Of a stretch of DNA of 35,505 nucleotides, positions 8,073-17,108 are shown one piece after another. The DNA is from an uncultured Ruminococcus sp. Lineage in GTDB: Bacteria > Bacillota > Clostridia > Oscillospirales > Acutalibacteraceae. The stretch is taken from NCBI GenBank assembly GCA_958403905.1, contig CATXZD010000019.1, forward strand, positions 1 through 35,505, written 5' to 3'. Under the pieces are notes generated by a model. That model had not been told where the DNA came from and made no database searches. It saw only the letters and a list, made by a program, of their open reading frames with translations. The translations under genes were made by a program, and so were the position numbers. Within the stretch, counting starts at the first letter, position 1; every line of letters begins with the position of its first letter.

Positions 8073-8876
8073 ATGAATATTCTTATCTGTCCAATTTGTA
8101 AAAACGAACTTTTATATGAAAACAAAACAGCAAAATGTAAAAATAACCACTGCTTTGACCTTGCAAAAGAGGGATATGTAAACCTGCTTTCGGCACACAA
8201 ATCGGGTGATAGCACAGGCGACAACAAAGAAATGGCTAAGTCAAGACGTGACTTTCTTGAAAAAGGCTTTTACGCTCCCCTTGCCTGTGCTGTAAGTGAC
8301 TGCGTTGAAAAATACACCACTGACAGTGACAGCGTTCTTGACATTTGCTGCGGCGAGGGATATTACACATCTTATCTTACAAAAAAATACAACCGTGATT
8401 TTTACGGTTTTGACCTTTCCAAAATTATGGTAAAGCTTGCTGCAAAGCGCAAGTGCGGCGCAAAGTTTTTCGTTGCAAATATCGCGTCTATTCCCGTTAA
8501 AAGCGGTTCCGTAAAACTTGCTTTTCATCTTTTTGCCCCGTTCCACAGCGCTGAATTTGCAAGAATTCTGAGCGATGACGGCATAATTGTAACGGCAATT
8601 CCCGGCAGAGAGCACCTTTTTGCACTTAAAAAAGTTCTTTATGACAAGCCGTATTATAATGACGAAAAAGCACCTGATGCAGAAAATCTTGAATTGATTG
8701 ATAAAATAAGGGTTAAAAGCACTATAAATCTTGACTCAAAACAAGATATTAAGGCTTTGTTTCAGATGACTCCGTACTACTATCACACACCAAGCGAAGG
8801 TATGAGAAAGCTTGATATGCTTGAAAATCTTACTACTGAAATTGAATTTGTGCTGTTAGCGTACAAAAAAGCATAA
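8073..8876 (+). CDS. rlmA: 23S rRNA (guanine-N1)-methyltransferase, RlmA family (267 aa)
   Basis: The N-terminal zinc knuckle has the RlmA pattern C6-x2-C9-x12-C22-x3-H26, followed by the family signature FDLAKEGYVNLL. The SAM-binding motif I VLDICCGEGYYTSYL lies at about residues 88-102. RlmA enzymes methylate N1 of a helix-35 guanine of 23S rRNA (G745 in enterobacteria, G748 in Gram-positives, where it affects tylosin response). Which guanine applies here is inferred from lineage. It stands alone, with no partner genes. The ATG at 8073 has a weak RBS (AAGGAAG). Confidence 0.88.
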   Translation: MNILICPICKNELLYENKTAKCKNNHCFDLAKEGYVNLLSAHKSGDSTGDNKEMAKSRRDFLEKGFYAPLACAVSDCVEKYTTDSDSVLDICCGEGYYTSYLTKKYNRDFYGFDLSKIMVKLAAKRKCGAKFFVANIASIPVKSGSVKLAFHLFAPFHSAEFARILSDDGIIVTAIPGREHLFALKKVLYDKPYYNDEKAPDAENLELIDKIRVKSTINLDSKQDIKALFQMTPYYYHTPSEGMRKLDMLENLTTEIEFVLLAYKKA

Positions 8877-9022
8877 TCTATACGTTAAAAATTTTCTCAT
8901 AAAAATTGTGTAGATTTAATAAACTTTATTGTATTTTTCTTTTTTATTCCCATATTGTGAAATATAAAGTATAATTATATTGGTAAGTTATATGTTACCG
9001 ATCTTGAAATTAATAAAGGACA

Positions 9023-10932
9023 ATGATGAAAAAGAAATCAAACAAAATTATCAGCGCAATTCTTGCTGCTATGCTTGTTGTTACAAGTATCGTTACAAGC
9101 GGTCTTATTACAATGAGCGCAGCAACAGGCGACACTGTCTACTGCGAAACAGACGGATTTGAACCGTACTGCTATATGTTGATTGACAGTAAAACCAGCA
9201 ACGGCTCCTGGCCGGGTGTTAAGATGACAAAGATCAAGGATAATATCTATTCCTACACCCTTGACAATGACTATGTCAACATTATCTTTATCAACGGCGG
9301 CGACAGCAAAAAACATTAGATATGATTTATCCCGGCGACAATCAGATTTACAGCTTCTCAACGGGCAAATGGTCAGTTTACGATATATCGGCATCAAAAC
9401 CCGTAATCAGCGTTGATAAGAAGGATAAAACAAGCTTTAAAACAGATACTCTTGACGTTGCAATAACCGTAACCAACGCTGACAGCGCACAGTACAAGGT
9501 TGACAACGGCGAATGGGTTACTTTCAGCAACAGCACAACAGCAGCAGTCGGCAAGAATACTGCATTCAACGCTTACACAACGCTTACAGTATCTGCTACA
9601 AATGCTAACGGCACTGAAACTGCAACATATCAGTACCTCAAAAAAGACCCGAATGCTCCTGTAGGAACAGACGGCTCTACTACTCCTGCATTAACCGGCA
9701 AATACGCCACTAACCCCAATAAACAATATGGCGTGAGAAAGACAATCTCTGTTGACGGCAACAAGTCCGACTGGGATTCTTCAATGCTGATTGCACAGGG
9801 CACTGCAAATGATGACCCGCGCGTATATCGTCCCGGTTCAATGTATGAAATTGCAATGGACGATTATGCACTTTATGCCGCATGGGATAACGATAATCTA
9901 TATCTTATGTGGGAAATGGCGAATGTTCAGGACGTTGTAGCTCCAAATGATGATTTCCCGATTAGCCAGGGCAACCTCTGGATTTACAATATGCCTATTT
10001 TCTTTGCTGTTAACACAGGCTTGGGCAATGTTTCAGACGGCACAACTTCTGGCGGCGGCACATTATGGGACAGCGGAATTACATACACAACCGATTTTGA
10101 TACCATAATTACCTGCTCAACTAATAATTCAAACGGACCTTTCATCTATCCTGCTGATGAAAACGGTAAGGTCGGCGTTGAAAAATACAAAGGTACAAGC
10201 ACAGGCATCAATATGAAATGGGGCAACGGAAAGACTCTCTCCGGCAAGCTTATCGGTATCAACGGCGGTTACGGTAAGTATCACGACCGCAAACCCGGAG
10301 ATACTCTCAGCGATTCATCAGACTGGGTAGACTTCTATGAGATAGGACACGATTCAAAGCTTGATATGTTCTATGAGATGTCAGTACCGCTTGAAAAGCT
10401 TGGAATCAGCGCTTCTGATATTGAAACAAACGGTATCGGCATTATGAAGATTTCAACCTTCGGCACATCAGGTATGGACAGCCTTCCTTATGACCCGTCA
10501 ATGAGCGACAACGCAGATAAGTCTTATTCAAAGCAAGAGCCAAACTCGCAGGAAAAAGAAGACGAGGACAACATAACAGTTCCTCTTGCAAGAATCGGCA
10601 AAGCATTATCGGGCGGCGATAGTGATCCTACTAATCCGCCTACAACTGCTCCGCCCACAACAGAACCAACTACAGAACCAATCACAACAGAGCCGACAAC
10701 TGCTCCGCCGGTTTCGGTAATTCTCGGCGATGCAAACGGCGACGGTATTATAACTATAGCTGATGCAACTTTAATTCAGAAAGTTGCCGTAGGTTTTGAA
10801 GTATTAAGTGATAAATATACCAAAGCAGCCGACGTTGACGGAAACGGTATAATAAATGTCAAAGATGCAACATATATTCAGAAATATAACGCAGAAATTG
10901 AAATTGAATATAATGTAGGCTCTGCAATATAA
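9023..10932 (+). pseudogene. Secreted CBM26-like/dockerin protein, interrupted by a frameshift at an A6 tract
   Basis: The first part (9023-9319) has a signal peptide (ending near MSAATG) and a CBM26-like starch-binding module with Trp/Tyr residues (GSWPGVKMT, YSYTLDN, IIFINGG). It stops at TAG 9317-9319. The second part in another frame resumes exactly where the module continues (MIYPGDNQIYSFSTGKWSVYD). It then has an Ig/FN3-like domain, a DOMON/CBM9-like beta domain (about 300 residues), a Thr/Pro linker, and a dockerin type I with two Ca loops (DANGDGIITIAD and DVDGNGIINVKD). Adding one A to the A6 run at 9309-9314 restores GGDSKKTLDMIYPGD, giving about 636 aa. It has no catalytic domain; a starch-binding scaffold component of an amylosome is likely. 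It is either a true pseudogene, slippage-corrected, or a sequencing error. Confidence 0.8.
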
Positions 10933-10953
10933 ATTTAAATAATTAAAAATCAT

Positions 10954-10980
10954 AGGCGGTTCTGAAATTCAGAACCGCCT
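10954..10980. terminator. Strong hairpin terminator after the dockerin gene
   Basis: A perfect inverted repeat of aggcggttctgaa (10954-10966) and its complement (10968-10980) lies 22 bp after the stop codon. The following tail (attaattaat) is T-poor, so termination may be weak. Its symmetry could serve both strands. Confidence 0.65.
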
Positions 10981-11008
10981 ATTAATTAATATGCACAAAC
11001 GTACAAAA

Positions 11009-11082
11009 CACCCCACCGAATTGATATGCACTCCAAAAGTTAGACACTTTTGGAGGTGCATATCAAATAAATCAGTGGGGTG
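11009..11082. repeat. 74-bp nested palindrome, IS/MITE-like solo ends
   Basis: The outer arms cacccacc-like (11009-11022) and 11070-11082 enclose near-perfect inner arms 11021-11039 and 11047-11066 (one extra G) around a 7-nt centre. The inner arm TGCACTCCAAAAGTTAGACA resembles terminal repeats of IS3-family (IS150-group) elements, so this could be two IS ends with no transposase, i.e. a MITE or excision scar. It sits between convergent genes, 20 bp past the hydA stop, and could also stop hyd transcription. Confidence 0.55.
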
Positions 11083-11104
11083 AGATTTTAATTTTTCCTT
11101 CTAA

Positions 11105-12841
11105 TTAGTGTTTTCCTCTGTTTACATACTTAGTATGCAAAAGCTTATGTGCTCTGGGTTTGCCGGGAGCATCGAAGAACTCATCATAAATAGTCTTGAT
11201 AATCGGGCTTTCGTCGCTGCTTCTGTACTGGCACTGTTTATCATAATCATAGAGAGCCTTTGAACGGATAGCCTTAAGGTCAACGTAGTTTCTTACACTG
11301 TCGCTCTGAACAGGCTGACCGCCGCCGTTGATACAACCGCCCGGACAAGCCATAATCTCAACCATCTGATAGTCAGCTTCGCCCTTCTTAATCTTTTCAA
11401 TAAGCTTTCTAGCATTTCCAAGACCAGAAGTAACGGCAACCTTTATCTCAACGCCTGCAACACTGTATTTAGCTTCTCTGATTTCCTGAGGACCTCTTAC
11501 CTCTTTAAACTCAATCTTCTTGAATGAGCCGTCAAGCATTCTCGCCGCAGTACGCAAAGCTGCTTCAAGCACACCGCCTGTTGCACCAAAGATTGCACCG
11601 CCGCCCGTTGCTTTGTTAAACGGAGCGTCGTAGTCCTCATCATCCATATCCTCAAGCTTAATACCCGCACCCTTAATCATCTTTGCAAGCTCTCTTGTAG
11701 TGAGCGCAACGTCAACATCATCAAAATCAAATGTGCGCAGTTCAGGACGAGTAGCCTCAAACTTCTTCGCTGTGCAGGGAATTACGCTGACAACAAACAT
11801 CTTTTCGGGGTCAAGATTATATTTCTGAGCATAGTAGCTTTTAAGCACTGCGCCAAACATACCCTGCGGAGATTTGCAAGTTGAAAGATTAGGAATCATC
11901 TCAGGATAATAATGCTCAACAAACTTAACCCATCCGGGACAGCATGATGTGAACATCGGAAGAGTTTCCTTGCGTGTAATTCTTTCAACAAGCTCGTTTG
12001 CTTCTTCAAGAATTGTGAGGTCGGCGGTAAAGTCCATATCAAACACCTTATCAACGCCGAGTCTGCGTATTGCAGAAACCATTTTGCCCTCAACATTTGT
12101 GCCGATAGGCATACCGAAGCTCTCACCCAGAGTTGCCTTGATTGACGGAGCAGTATAGAAAATAACCTGCTTTTCGGGGTCTGAAATTGCGTTCCATACC
12201 TCATCAATCTGGCTCTTTTCATTGAGCGCACCGACAGGACAGCTTACAATGCACTGACCGCAGCCAACGCACGGAGAATCGCCGAGTCCCTTTTCAAAAG
12301 CACAGCCAACGTGAACCTTAAAGCCACGCTTGATAGGTCCGATAACCGAAACGGACTGAACATTCTTGCAGGCTGCAACGCAGCGCATACACTGAATACA
12401 CTTGTTGTTATCACGCACAATGTACGGTGATTCATCGTCAATCTCATAAATAGGCTCTTCAGCCTTGAATCTGTCTTCGTCAACACCGTAGTCAAACGCA
12501 AGTTTCTGAAGCTCACAATTGTTTCCTCTTACGCAGGAAAGGCATTTCTTGTGGTGAGTAGAGAGGATAAGCTCAATAGTAGTTTTTCTTGAAGCTCTGA
12601 CCCTGGGAGTATTTGTAAATACCTCCATTCCCTCCTCAACGGGATATACGCAAGACGCAATAAGACCTTTTCTGCCTTTTACCTCAACAACGCACACACG
12701 GCATGCACCGATGCAGTTGATATCTTTAAGATAACAAAGCGACGGAATTTCGATTTTAGCGACCTTTGCCGCCTGTAAAATAGTGTAATTGCTCGGCACC
12801 TCAACAGGGATACCGTTTATTTTAAGATGTACCATATCCAT
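11105..12841 (-). CDS. hydA: [FeFe] hydrogenase catalytic subunit HydA (578 aa)
   Basis: This is the group A hydrogenase large subunit. Domains in order: a [2Fe-2S] plant-type ferredoxin fold (CYLKDINCIGACRVC, about 34-62), a His-Cys3 [4Fe-4S] motif (HHKKCLSCVRGNNC), two [4Fe-4S] clusters (CIQCMRCVAAC and CVGCGQCIVSC), then the H-cluster domain. The latter has signatures L1 TSCCPGW, L2 PCTAKKFE and L3 MACPGGCINGGGQ, all with their Cys ligands. It interconverts H2 and protons. With HydB and HydC it forms the soluble NAD(P)-linked, probably electron-bifurcating complex known in Ruminococcus albus and Thermotoga; whether it uses NADH plus ferredoxin is inferred from family. The 578-aa length lacks the C-terminal extension of Thermotoga HydA. 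The start has GGAGG upstream and lies 11 bp after hydB. Confidence 0.95.
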   Translation of the reverse strand: MDMVHLKINGIPVEVPSNYTILQAAKVAKIEIPSLCYLKDINCIGACRVCVVEVKGRKGLIASCVYPVEEGMEVFTNTPRVRASRKTTIELILSTHHKKCLSCVRGNNCELQKLAFDYGVDEDRFKAEEPIYEIDDESPYIVRDNNKCIQCMRCVAACKNVQSVSVIGPIKRGFKVHVGCAFEKGLGDSPCVGCGQCIVSCPVGALNEKSQIDEVWNAISDPEKQVIFYTAPSIKATLGESFGMPIGTNVEGKMVSAIRRLGVDKVFDMDFTADLTILEEANELVERITRKETLPMFTSCCPGWVKFVEHYYPEMIPNLSTCKSPQGMFGAVLKSYYAQKYNLDPEKMFVVSVIPCTAKKFEATRPELRTFDFDDVDVALTTRELAKMIKGAGIKLEDMDDEDYDAPFNKATGGGAIFGATGGVLEAALRTAARMLDGSFKKIEFKEVRGPQEIREAKYSVAGVEIKVAVTSGLGNARKLIEKIKKGEADYQMVEIMACPGGCINGGGQPVQSDSVRNYVDLKAIRSKALYDYDKQCQYRSSDESPIIKTIYDEFFDAPGKPRAHKLLHTKYVNRGKH

Positions 12842-12852
12842 AATACCCCTCC

Positions 12853-14745
12853 TTAATGTGTGTAGATTGCGCCGAACTTACAATTCTTCATACAAAGTCC
12901 GCACTTGATACACTTATCCTGATTAATAACGTGAGGCTGTTTAACCGTACCTGAAATTGCGCCAACGGGGCAGTTTCTTGCACAGAGCGTACAACCCTTG
13001 CACTTTGCAGGGATAATTTCATATTTCATCAATGCCTTGCAGACGCCTGCAGGACATGTTTTATCCTTAATATGGGCGATATACTCGTCCTTAAAGTAGT
13101 TCATTGTTGACAAAACAGGGTTGGGAGCAGTCTGACCGAGCGCACAAAGCGAAGAAGTCTGCATATGGCGTGCAAGCTCGTCAATCTTTTCCAAATCCTC
13201 CATTTCGCCCTTGCCCGAAGTGATTTTGTCGAGGAACTGCAGAAGTCTGCGAGTACCTACACGGCAGGGTGTGCATTTACCGCAGCTTTCATCAACGGTA
13301 AATTCAAGGTAGAACTTAGCGATGTCAACCATACAGGTATCCTCGTCAAGAATAATCATACCGCCTGAACCCATCATTGAACCAAGAGCAAGCAAGCTGT
13401 CGTAGTCAATCGGAGTATCAATATGGAGTGCAGGAATACAACCGCCCGAAGGTCCGCCTGTCTGAGCAGCCTTAAACTTCTTGCCATTGGGGATTCCTCC
13501 GCCAATTTCTTCAACAATTTCACGCAGGGTCGTACCCATAGGAATTTCAACAAGACCAACGTTTGTAATCTTGCCGCCGAGTGCAAATACCTTTGTACCG
13601 GGGCTCTTGGGAGTTCCCATAGAGGTAAACCACTTACTGCCGTTTAATATAATCTGCGCAATGTTAGCGTATGTTTCAACGTTATTGAGTACGGTAGGCT
13701 TACCGAAAAGTCCCTTAACAGCAGGGAACGGAGGACGGGGACGAGGTTCGCCGCGGTTGCCCTCGATTGAAGTCATAAGAGCAGTTTCTTCGCCGCAAAC
13801 GAATGCGCCTGCACCGAGTCTGATTTCCATATCAAAGTCAAAGCCTGAACCGAAAATATTTTTACCTAAGAAGCCGTACTCCTTAGCCTGGTCAATAGCC
13901 TTTTGCAGTCTTTGTACAGCAATAGGATATTCTGCCCTGATATATACAAAGCCGTGATGTGCGCCGATTGCGTAACCTGCAATAATCATAGCCTCAATAA
14001 TACACTGCGGATCGCCCTCAAGAATTGAACGGTCCATAAATGCACCTGGGTCGCCCTCGTCGGCATTACAGCATACATATTTAACATCATTAACACTTGC
14101 TTTTGCAAACGACCATTTTCTACCTGTCGGGAAACCGCCGCCGCCTCTGCCTCGAAGTCCCGAAGCAGTAATTTCATTGATAACGTCGTCGGGAGTCATC
14201 TTCGTAAGCACCTTTGCAAGTGCCTGATAACCGTCAACTGCTATGTATTCATCAATATTTTCAGGGTCAATTACACCGCAGTTGCGAAGTGCAACTCTGA
14301 GCTGCTTTTTGTAGAAAGCTGTTTCTGAAAGCGAGATAATTGAGCCATCCTCATGAACTGTTTCCTCATACAAGAGTTCCTTAACAATTTTACCCTCTTT
14401 AAGGTGCTCTTTAACGATTCTCTCTACACCCTCGGGAGTAGCCTGTGAATAGAATGCGCCCTCGGGATATACAATCATAATCGGACCAAGCGAGCAAAGA
14501 CCAAAGCAGCCTGTTCTTACAACAAGGATTTCCTTTTCCAATCCGTTAGCTTTCAATGATTTTTCAAGAGCTTCTATTACCTTTTTACTACCCGAAGAAG
14601 TACAGCCTGTACCTCCGCACACAAGCACCTGCTTGCGGTAGCCTGTCTTTTTGGCAAGTTTCTCACCCTCTGAGGCAACAATCTTTCTTACCTTTACAAT
14701 CTGTTCATGTTCTTTTTTTATCTTGTTGAGTTCTTCAAGTTTCAC
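12853..14745 (-). CDS. hydB: NuoF-like hydrogenase subunit HydB (630 aa)
   Basis: This is the diaphorase subunit. The N-terminal thioredoxin-like [2Fe-2S] domain has CGGTGCTSSG and later TGCFGLC. The FMN/NADH-binding core has GLRGRGGGGFPTG and NADEGDPGAFMDR. The [4Fe-4S] motif is ESCGKCTPCRVGT, and the C-terminal 2[4Fe-4S] ferredoxin has CKGCTLCARNCP and CIKCGLCMKNC. The length matches Thermotoga HydB (about 626). It passes electrons between NAD(H) and the HydA clusters. The start is a GTG at 14745, 3 bp after hydC stops, with GGGGG inside the end of hydC as RBS, so it is tightly coupled. Confidence 0.95.
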   Translation of the reverse strand: MKLEELNKIKKEHEQIVKVRKIVASEGEKLAKKTGYRKQVLVCGGTGCTSSGSKKVIEALEKSLKANGLEKEILVVRTGCFGLCSLGPIMIVYPEGAFYSQATPEGVERIVKEHLKEGKIVKELLYEETVHEDGSIISLSETAFYKKQLRVALRNCGVIDPENIDEYIAVDGYQALAKVLTKMTPDDVINEITASGLRGRGGGGFPTGRKWSFAKASVNDVKYVCCNADEGDPGAFMDRSILEGDPQCIIEAMIIAGYAIGAHHGFVYIRAEYPIAVQRLQKAIDQAKEYGFLGKNIFGSGFDFDMEIRLGAGAFVCGEETALMTSIEGNRGEPRPRPPFPAVKGLFGKPTVLNNVETYANIAQIILNGSKWFTSMGTPKSPGTKVFALGGKITNVGLVEIPMGTTLREIVEEIGGGIPNGKKFKAAQTGGPSGGCIPALHIDTPIDYDSLLALGSMMGSGGMIILDEDTCMVDIAKFYLEFTVDESCGKCTPCRVGTRRLLQFLDKITSGKGEMEDLEKIDELARHMQTSSLCALGQTAPNPVLSTMNYFKDEYIAHIKDKTCPAGVCKALMKYEIIPAKCKGCTLCARNCPVGAISGTVKQPHVINQDKCIKCGLCMKNCKFGAIYTH

Positions 14746-14748
14746 GGC

Positions 14749-15255
14749 TTATTTGCCCCCTTTCTTAATGTACTTGTCAAGAATTTTGTCAACCTGATCG
14801 GGAGTCATTTTTCCGTAAACCTCATCGTCAACCATCATTACGGGAGCAAGTCCGCAAGCACCTACGCAACGGCAGGAATCAATTGAGAACAGTCCGTCCG
14901 GAGTACACTCGCCGCTTTTAATGCCGAGCTTTTCCTCAATGGCTGCAAGGATTTTGTCTGCACCCTTTACATAGCACGCCGTACCAAGGCAAACGCTGAT
15001 TCTGTGCTCACCCTTTGGCGTAAGACTGAACTGCGAATAGAAAGTAGCAACGCCGTAAACCTCGCTCAATGAGATTCCAAGACCGTCTGCAACCATCTGC
15101 TGCACCTCAATCGGCAGATAACCGTAAATGCCCTGCGCCTCCTGTAAAACGGGAAGCAATGCACCCGGCATATCCTTGTGCTTTGCGATTACATCTTTCA
15201 GCTTCCTTTCCTGGGCGATAGTGCCCTTGAAGGCGTTAAGAGATGATTCTGTCAT
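14749..15255 (-). CDS. hydC: NuoE-like hydrogenase subunit HydC (168 aa)
   Basis: A thioredoxin-like [2Fe-2S] protein of the NuoE/24-kDa family. The helical N-terminus is ILPVLQEAQGIYGYLP, and the cluster Cys lie in CLGTACYVKGA and CRCVGACGLAP. It is the smallest partner of the trimeric hydrogenase and contacts the HydB flavin site. I place the start at the ATG 15255: GGAGG lies 8 nt upstream, and the in-frame TTG at 15270 would include that RBS in the gene. It is first in the hydCBA operon, with a sigma-A promoter at 15314-15342. Confidence 0.94.
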   Translation of the reverse strand: MTESSLNAFKGTIAQERKLKDVIAKHKDMPGALLPVLQEAQGIYGYLPIEVQQMVADGLGISLSEVYGVATFYSQFSLTPKGEHRISVCLGTACYVKGADKILAAIEEKLGIKSGECTPDGLFSIDSCRCVGACGLAPVMMVDDEVYGKMTPDQVDKILDKYIKKGGK

Positions 15256-15313
15256 TAATATAACCTCCAATACTATTTTTCATAATATCCGTAAAAATAA
15301 CATTATATACGTT

Positions 15314-15342
15314 ATTATACTATATTGCTTGAAATTTTACAA
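15314..15342 (-). promoter_or_regulatory. Promoter of the hydCBA operon
   Basis: On the minus strand TTGTAA (15342-15337), a 17-nt spacer and TATAAT (15319-15314) lie about 59 bp upstream of the hydC start. The -35/-10 pair is the same as at metK. No obvious redox (Rex) palindrome was recognised. Confidence 0.7.
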
Positions 15343-15663
15343 GTATTTTTAATAATTATATGCATTATTAAAAGATTTTTTGCAACATTAACATATTATC
15401 TCCTACTATTTGTTTATTTCGCTTTTAATTTTGTTAATTATATCTAACTATAATTTTATAAATTGTAGCTTTTAACCAAAGAAAATATATGCAGTGCTTA
15501 ATTCTGATATAAACAATAGTAAAATATATTTTTTCATTTTTACAGCAAAAATAACTTATACCGGTATCCGACTAAATAATAGTGATGATTTATAAATTAT
15601 CCGTCTTAAATCGATAATTATCACTAAAATTCAACAAAATATAAATTTACATATATTTTCGTA
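15343..15663. other. AT-rich intergenic region, one imperfect palindrome
   Basis: There is no credible coding frame in these 320 bases between the divergent hyd and metK promoters. The one structure seen is an inverted repeat: TAGTGAT (15580-15586) pairs with ATCACTA (15620-15626), and AATTATC (15595-15601) with GATAATT (15613-15619). Its function is unknown. Confidence 0.5.
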
Positions 15664-15692
15664 TTGTAATTTTACAAAAGCTGATATATAAT
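15664..15692 (+). promoter_or_regulatory. Promoter of the SAM riboswitch-metK transcript
   Basis: TTGTAA (15664-15669), a 17-nt spacer and TATAAT (15687-15692) start the transcript about 15-20 nt before riboswitch helix P1. Confidence 0.75.
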
Positions 15693-15712
15693 AAAGTTAA
15701 TAATTAAATAGC

Positions 15713-15808
15713 AATCTTATCAAGAGTGACTGAGGGTCAGGCCCTGTGACGTCCGGCAACCTGCAATTGCAAGGTGCTAAATCCTGCGGTTTTACCGAAA
15801 GATGAGTA
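15713..15808 (+). ncRNA. SAM-I (S-box) riboswitch
   Basis: The S-box core is visible: P1 5' strand CTTATC with AAGAG; the GAGGGTCAGGCCCTGTGAC region; CCGGCAACC; the AAGGTGCTAAATCC block; and closing GAAAGATGAG. S-adenosylmethionine binding favours the downstream terminator, switching off metK when SAM is plentiful. GTGACGTCC replaces the usual ATGAAACCC-type segment, but the conserved kink-turn and CCGGCAACC are kept. Confidence 0.93.
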
Positions 15809-15812
15809 AACT

Positions 15813-15844
15813 AAGCGCCTTTCGGTTGAAAGGCGCTTTTTTTG
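15813..15844 (+). terminator. Riboswitch-controlled terminator
   Basis: The arms 15813-15823 and 15828-15838 (aagcgcctttc with its complement) pair perfectly around GGTT and are followed by a T-run. This is the expression platform of the SAM riboswitch. Confidence 0.9.
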
Positions 15845-15874
15845 TGCACTACATTAAGAAAAGGAGTTTTTATA

Positions 15875-17056
15875 ATGGCAAAACATTTATTCACATCAGA
15901 ATCAGTTACCGAAGGACATCCAGACAAGGTATGCGACCAAATTTCTGACGCTGTTCTTGACAATATTCTTGAACAGGATAAAAATGCTCACGTTGCCTGC
16001 GAGGTTACAACCACAACCGGTCTTGTTCACGTTATGGGTGAAATTTCAACTGACTGCTACGTTGACATAACCTCAATTGCAAGAAATGTTATAAACGACA
16101 TAGGATACGACAATCCCAAATGCGGATTTGACGGCACAACCTGCGCAGTTTTAACCTCAATTGATTCTCAGTCACCCGACATTGCAATGGGTGTAAACGA
16201 AAGCTATGAGATTAAGGACGGCAAAAATGACGTTAACAATCAGATTGGCGCAGGCGACCAGGGTATGATGTTCGGCTATGCGTGCGACGAAACGCCCGAG
16301 CTTATGCCTCTTCCCGTTTCACTTGCTCACAAGCTTGCAAAACAGCTTACAAAGGTAAGAAAAGACGGCACGTTAAGCTATCTGCGCCCCGATGGAAAAA
16401 CTCAGGTTACTGTTGAGTATGACGATGATAAGGTTGTGAGAATTAACACTGTTGTTGTTTCCACTCAGCACGATGAGGACGTTACGCTTGAGCAAATCCG
16501 CAAAGATTTAATTAAGTACGTTATCAAAGAGATTATCCCCGAAAACCTCCTTGATGATGAAACAAAAATTTTTATAAACCCCACAGGCAGATTTGTTATC
16601 GGCGGACCCGTAGGCGACTCGGGACTTACAGGCAGAAAGATTATTGTTGACACCTACGGCGGATTTTCACGTCACGGCGGCGGCTGCTTCAGCGGTAAGG
16701 ACCCGACAAAGGTTGACCGCAGCGCCGCATACTACAGCCGTTACATTGCAAAAAATATTGTAGCCGCTAAGCTTGCAAAGAAGTGCGAAATTCAGCTTGC
16801 TTACGCAATCGGCGTTGCTAAACCTGTTTCAATAATGGTTGACGCTTTCGGCACATCAGAGTATTCAAACGAACAGCTTGCCGCTGCCGTTGAAAAGGTA
16901 TTTGACTGCCGTCCAAACTCAATTATTGAGCAGTTAAAGCTTAGAGAGACAAAGTATCTTCCCCTTGCCGCATACGGACATATGGGCAGAGAAGAGCTCG
17001 GTGTTCGCTGGGAGGATACCGACAAGGTTGACGAGCTGAAAGCCGCAATCGCATAA
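15875..17056 (+). CDS. metK: S-adenosylmethionine synthetase MetK (393 aa)
   Basis: It makes S-adenosylmethionine from ATP and methionine in the cytosol. MetK signatures are seen: the N-terminal FTSESVTEGHPDKVCDQISDAVLD (GHPDK motif); GAGDQGMMFGYA around residue 115; the P-loop-like GGCFSGKDPTKVDRS region; and DxxG/GGP motifs (RFVIGGPVGDSGLTGRK). The length is normal for the family. I chose the ATG at 15875 with AAGGAG upstream over the in-frame start at 15842, which lies inside the riboswitch terminator. Expression is governed by the SAM-I riboswitch. It is monocistronic, with a terminator 17 bp after the stop. Confidence 0.97.
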   Translation: MAKHLFTSESVTEGHPDKVCDQISDAVLDNILEQDKNAHVACEVTTTTGLVHVMGEISTDCYVDITSIARNVINDIGYDNPKCGFDGTTCAVLTSIDSQSPDIAMGVNESYEIKDGKNDVNNQIGAGDQGMMFGYACDETPELMPLPVSLAHKLAKQLTKVRKDGTLSYLRPDGKTQVTVEYDDDKVVRINTVVVSTQHDEDVTLEQIRKDLIKYVIKEIIPENLLDDETKIFINPTGRFVIGGPVGDSGLTGRKIIVDTYGGFSRHGGGCFSGKDPTKVDRSAAYYSRYIAKNIVAAKLAKKCEIQLAYAIGVAKPVSIMVDAFGTSEYSNEQLAAAVEKVFDCRPNSIIEQLKLRETKYLPLAAYGHMGREELGVRWEDTDKVDELKAAIA

Positions 17057-17073
17057 AATTCCACATATAATCA

Positions 17074-17108
17074 ACGGACGTTTCATGGATTTAAACGTCC
17101 GTTTTTAT
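17074..17108 (+). terminator. Terminator after metK
   Basis: acggacgttt (17074-17083) pairs with 17093-17102 and is followed by a T5 tail. It sits in the short convergent gap to the next gene, whose stop codon begins at 17108. Confidence 0.85.

Noticed and set aside
9309..9320. Programmed -1 frameshift at the A6 tract of the dockerin gene
   Set aside because: The zero frame reads AAA AAA then CAT, so the canonical X XXY YYZ heptamer is out of phase, and no stimulatory structure was found. Error or mutation is simpler.
11896..12231. A 111-aa minus frame inside hydA
   Set aside because: It is a different frame of the same strand within the conserved hydrogenase core, with no RBS.
13481..13957. 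A 158-aa plus-strand frame antisense to hydB
   Set aside because: It is a shadow of the well-supported hydB frame, with proline-rich composition typical of antisense reading and no RBS.
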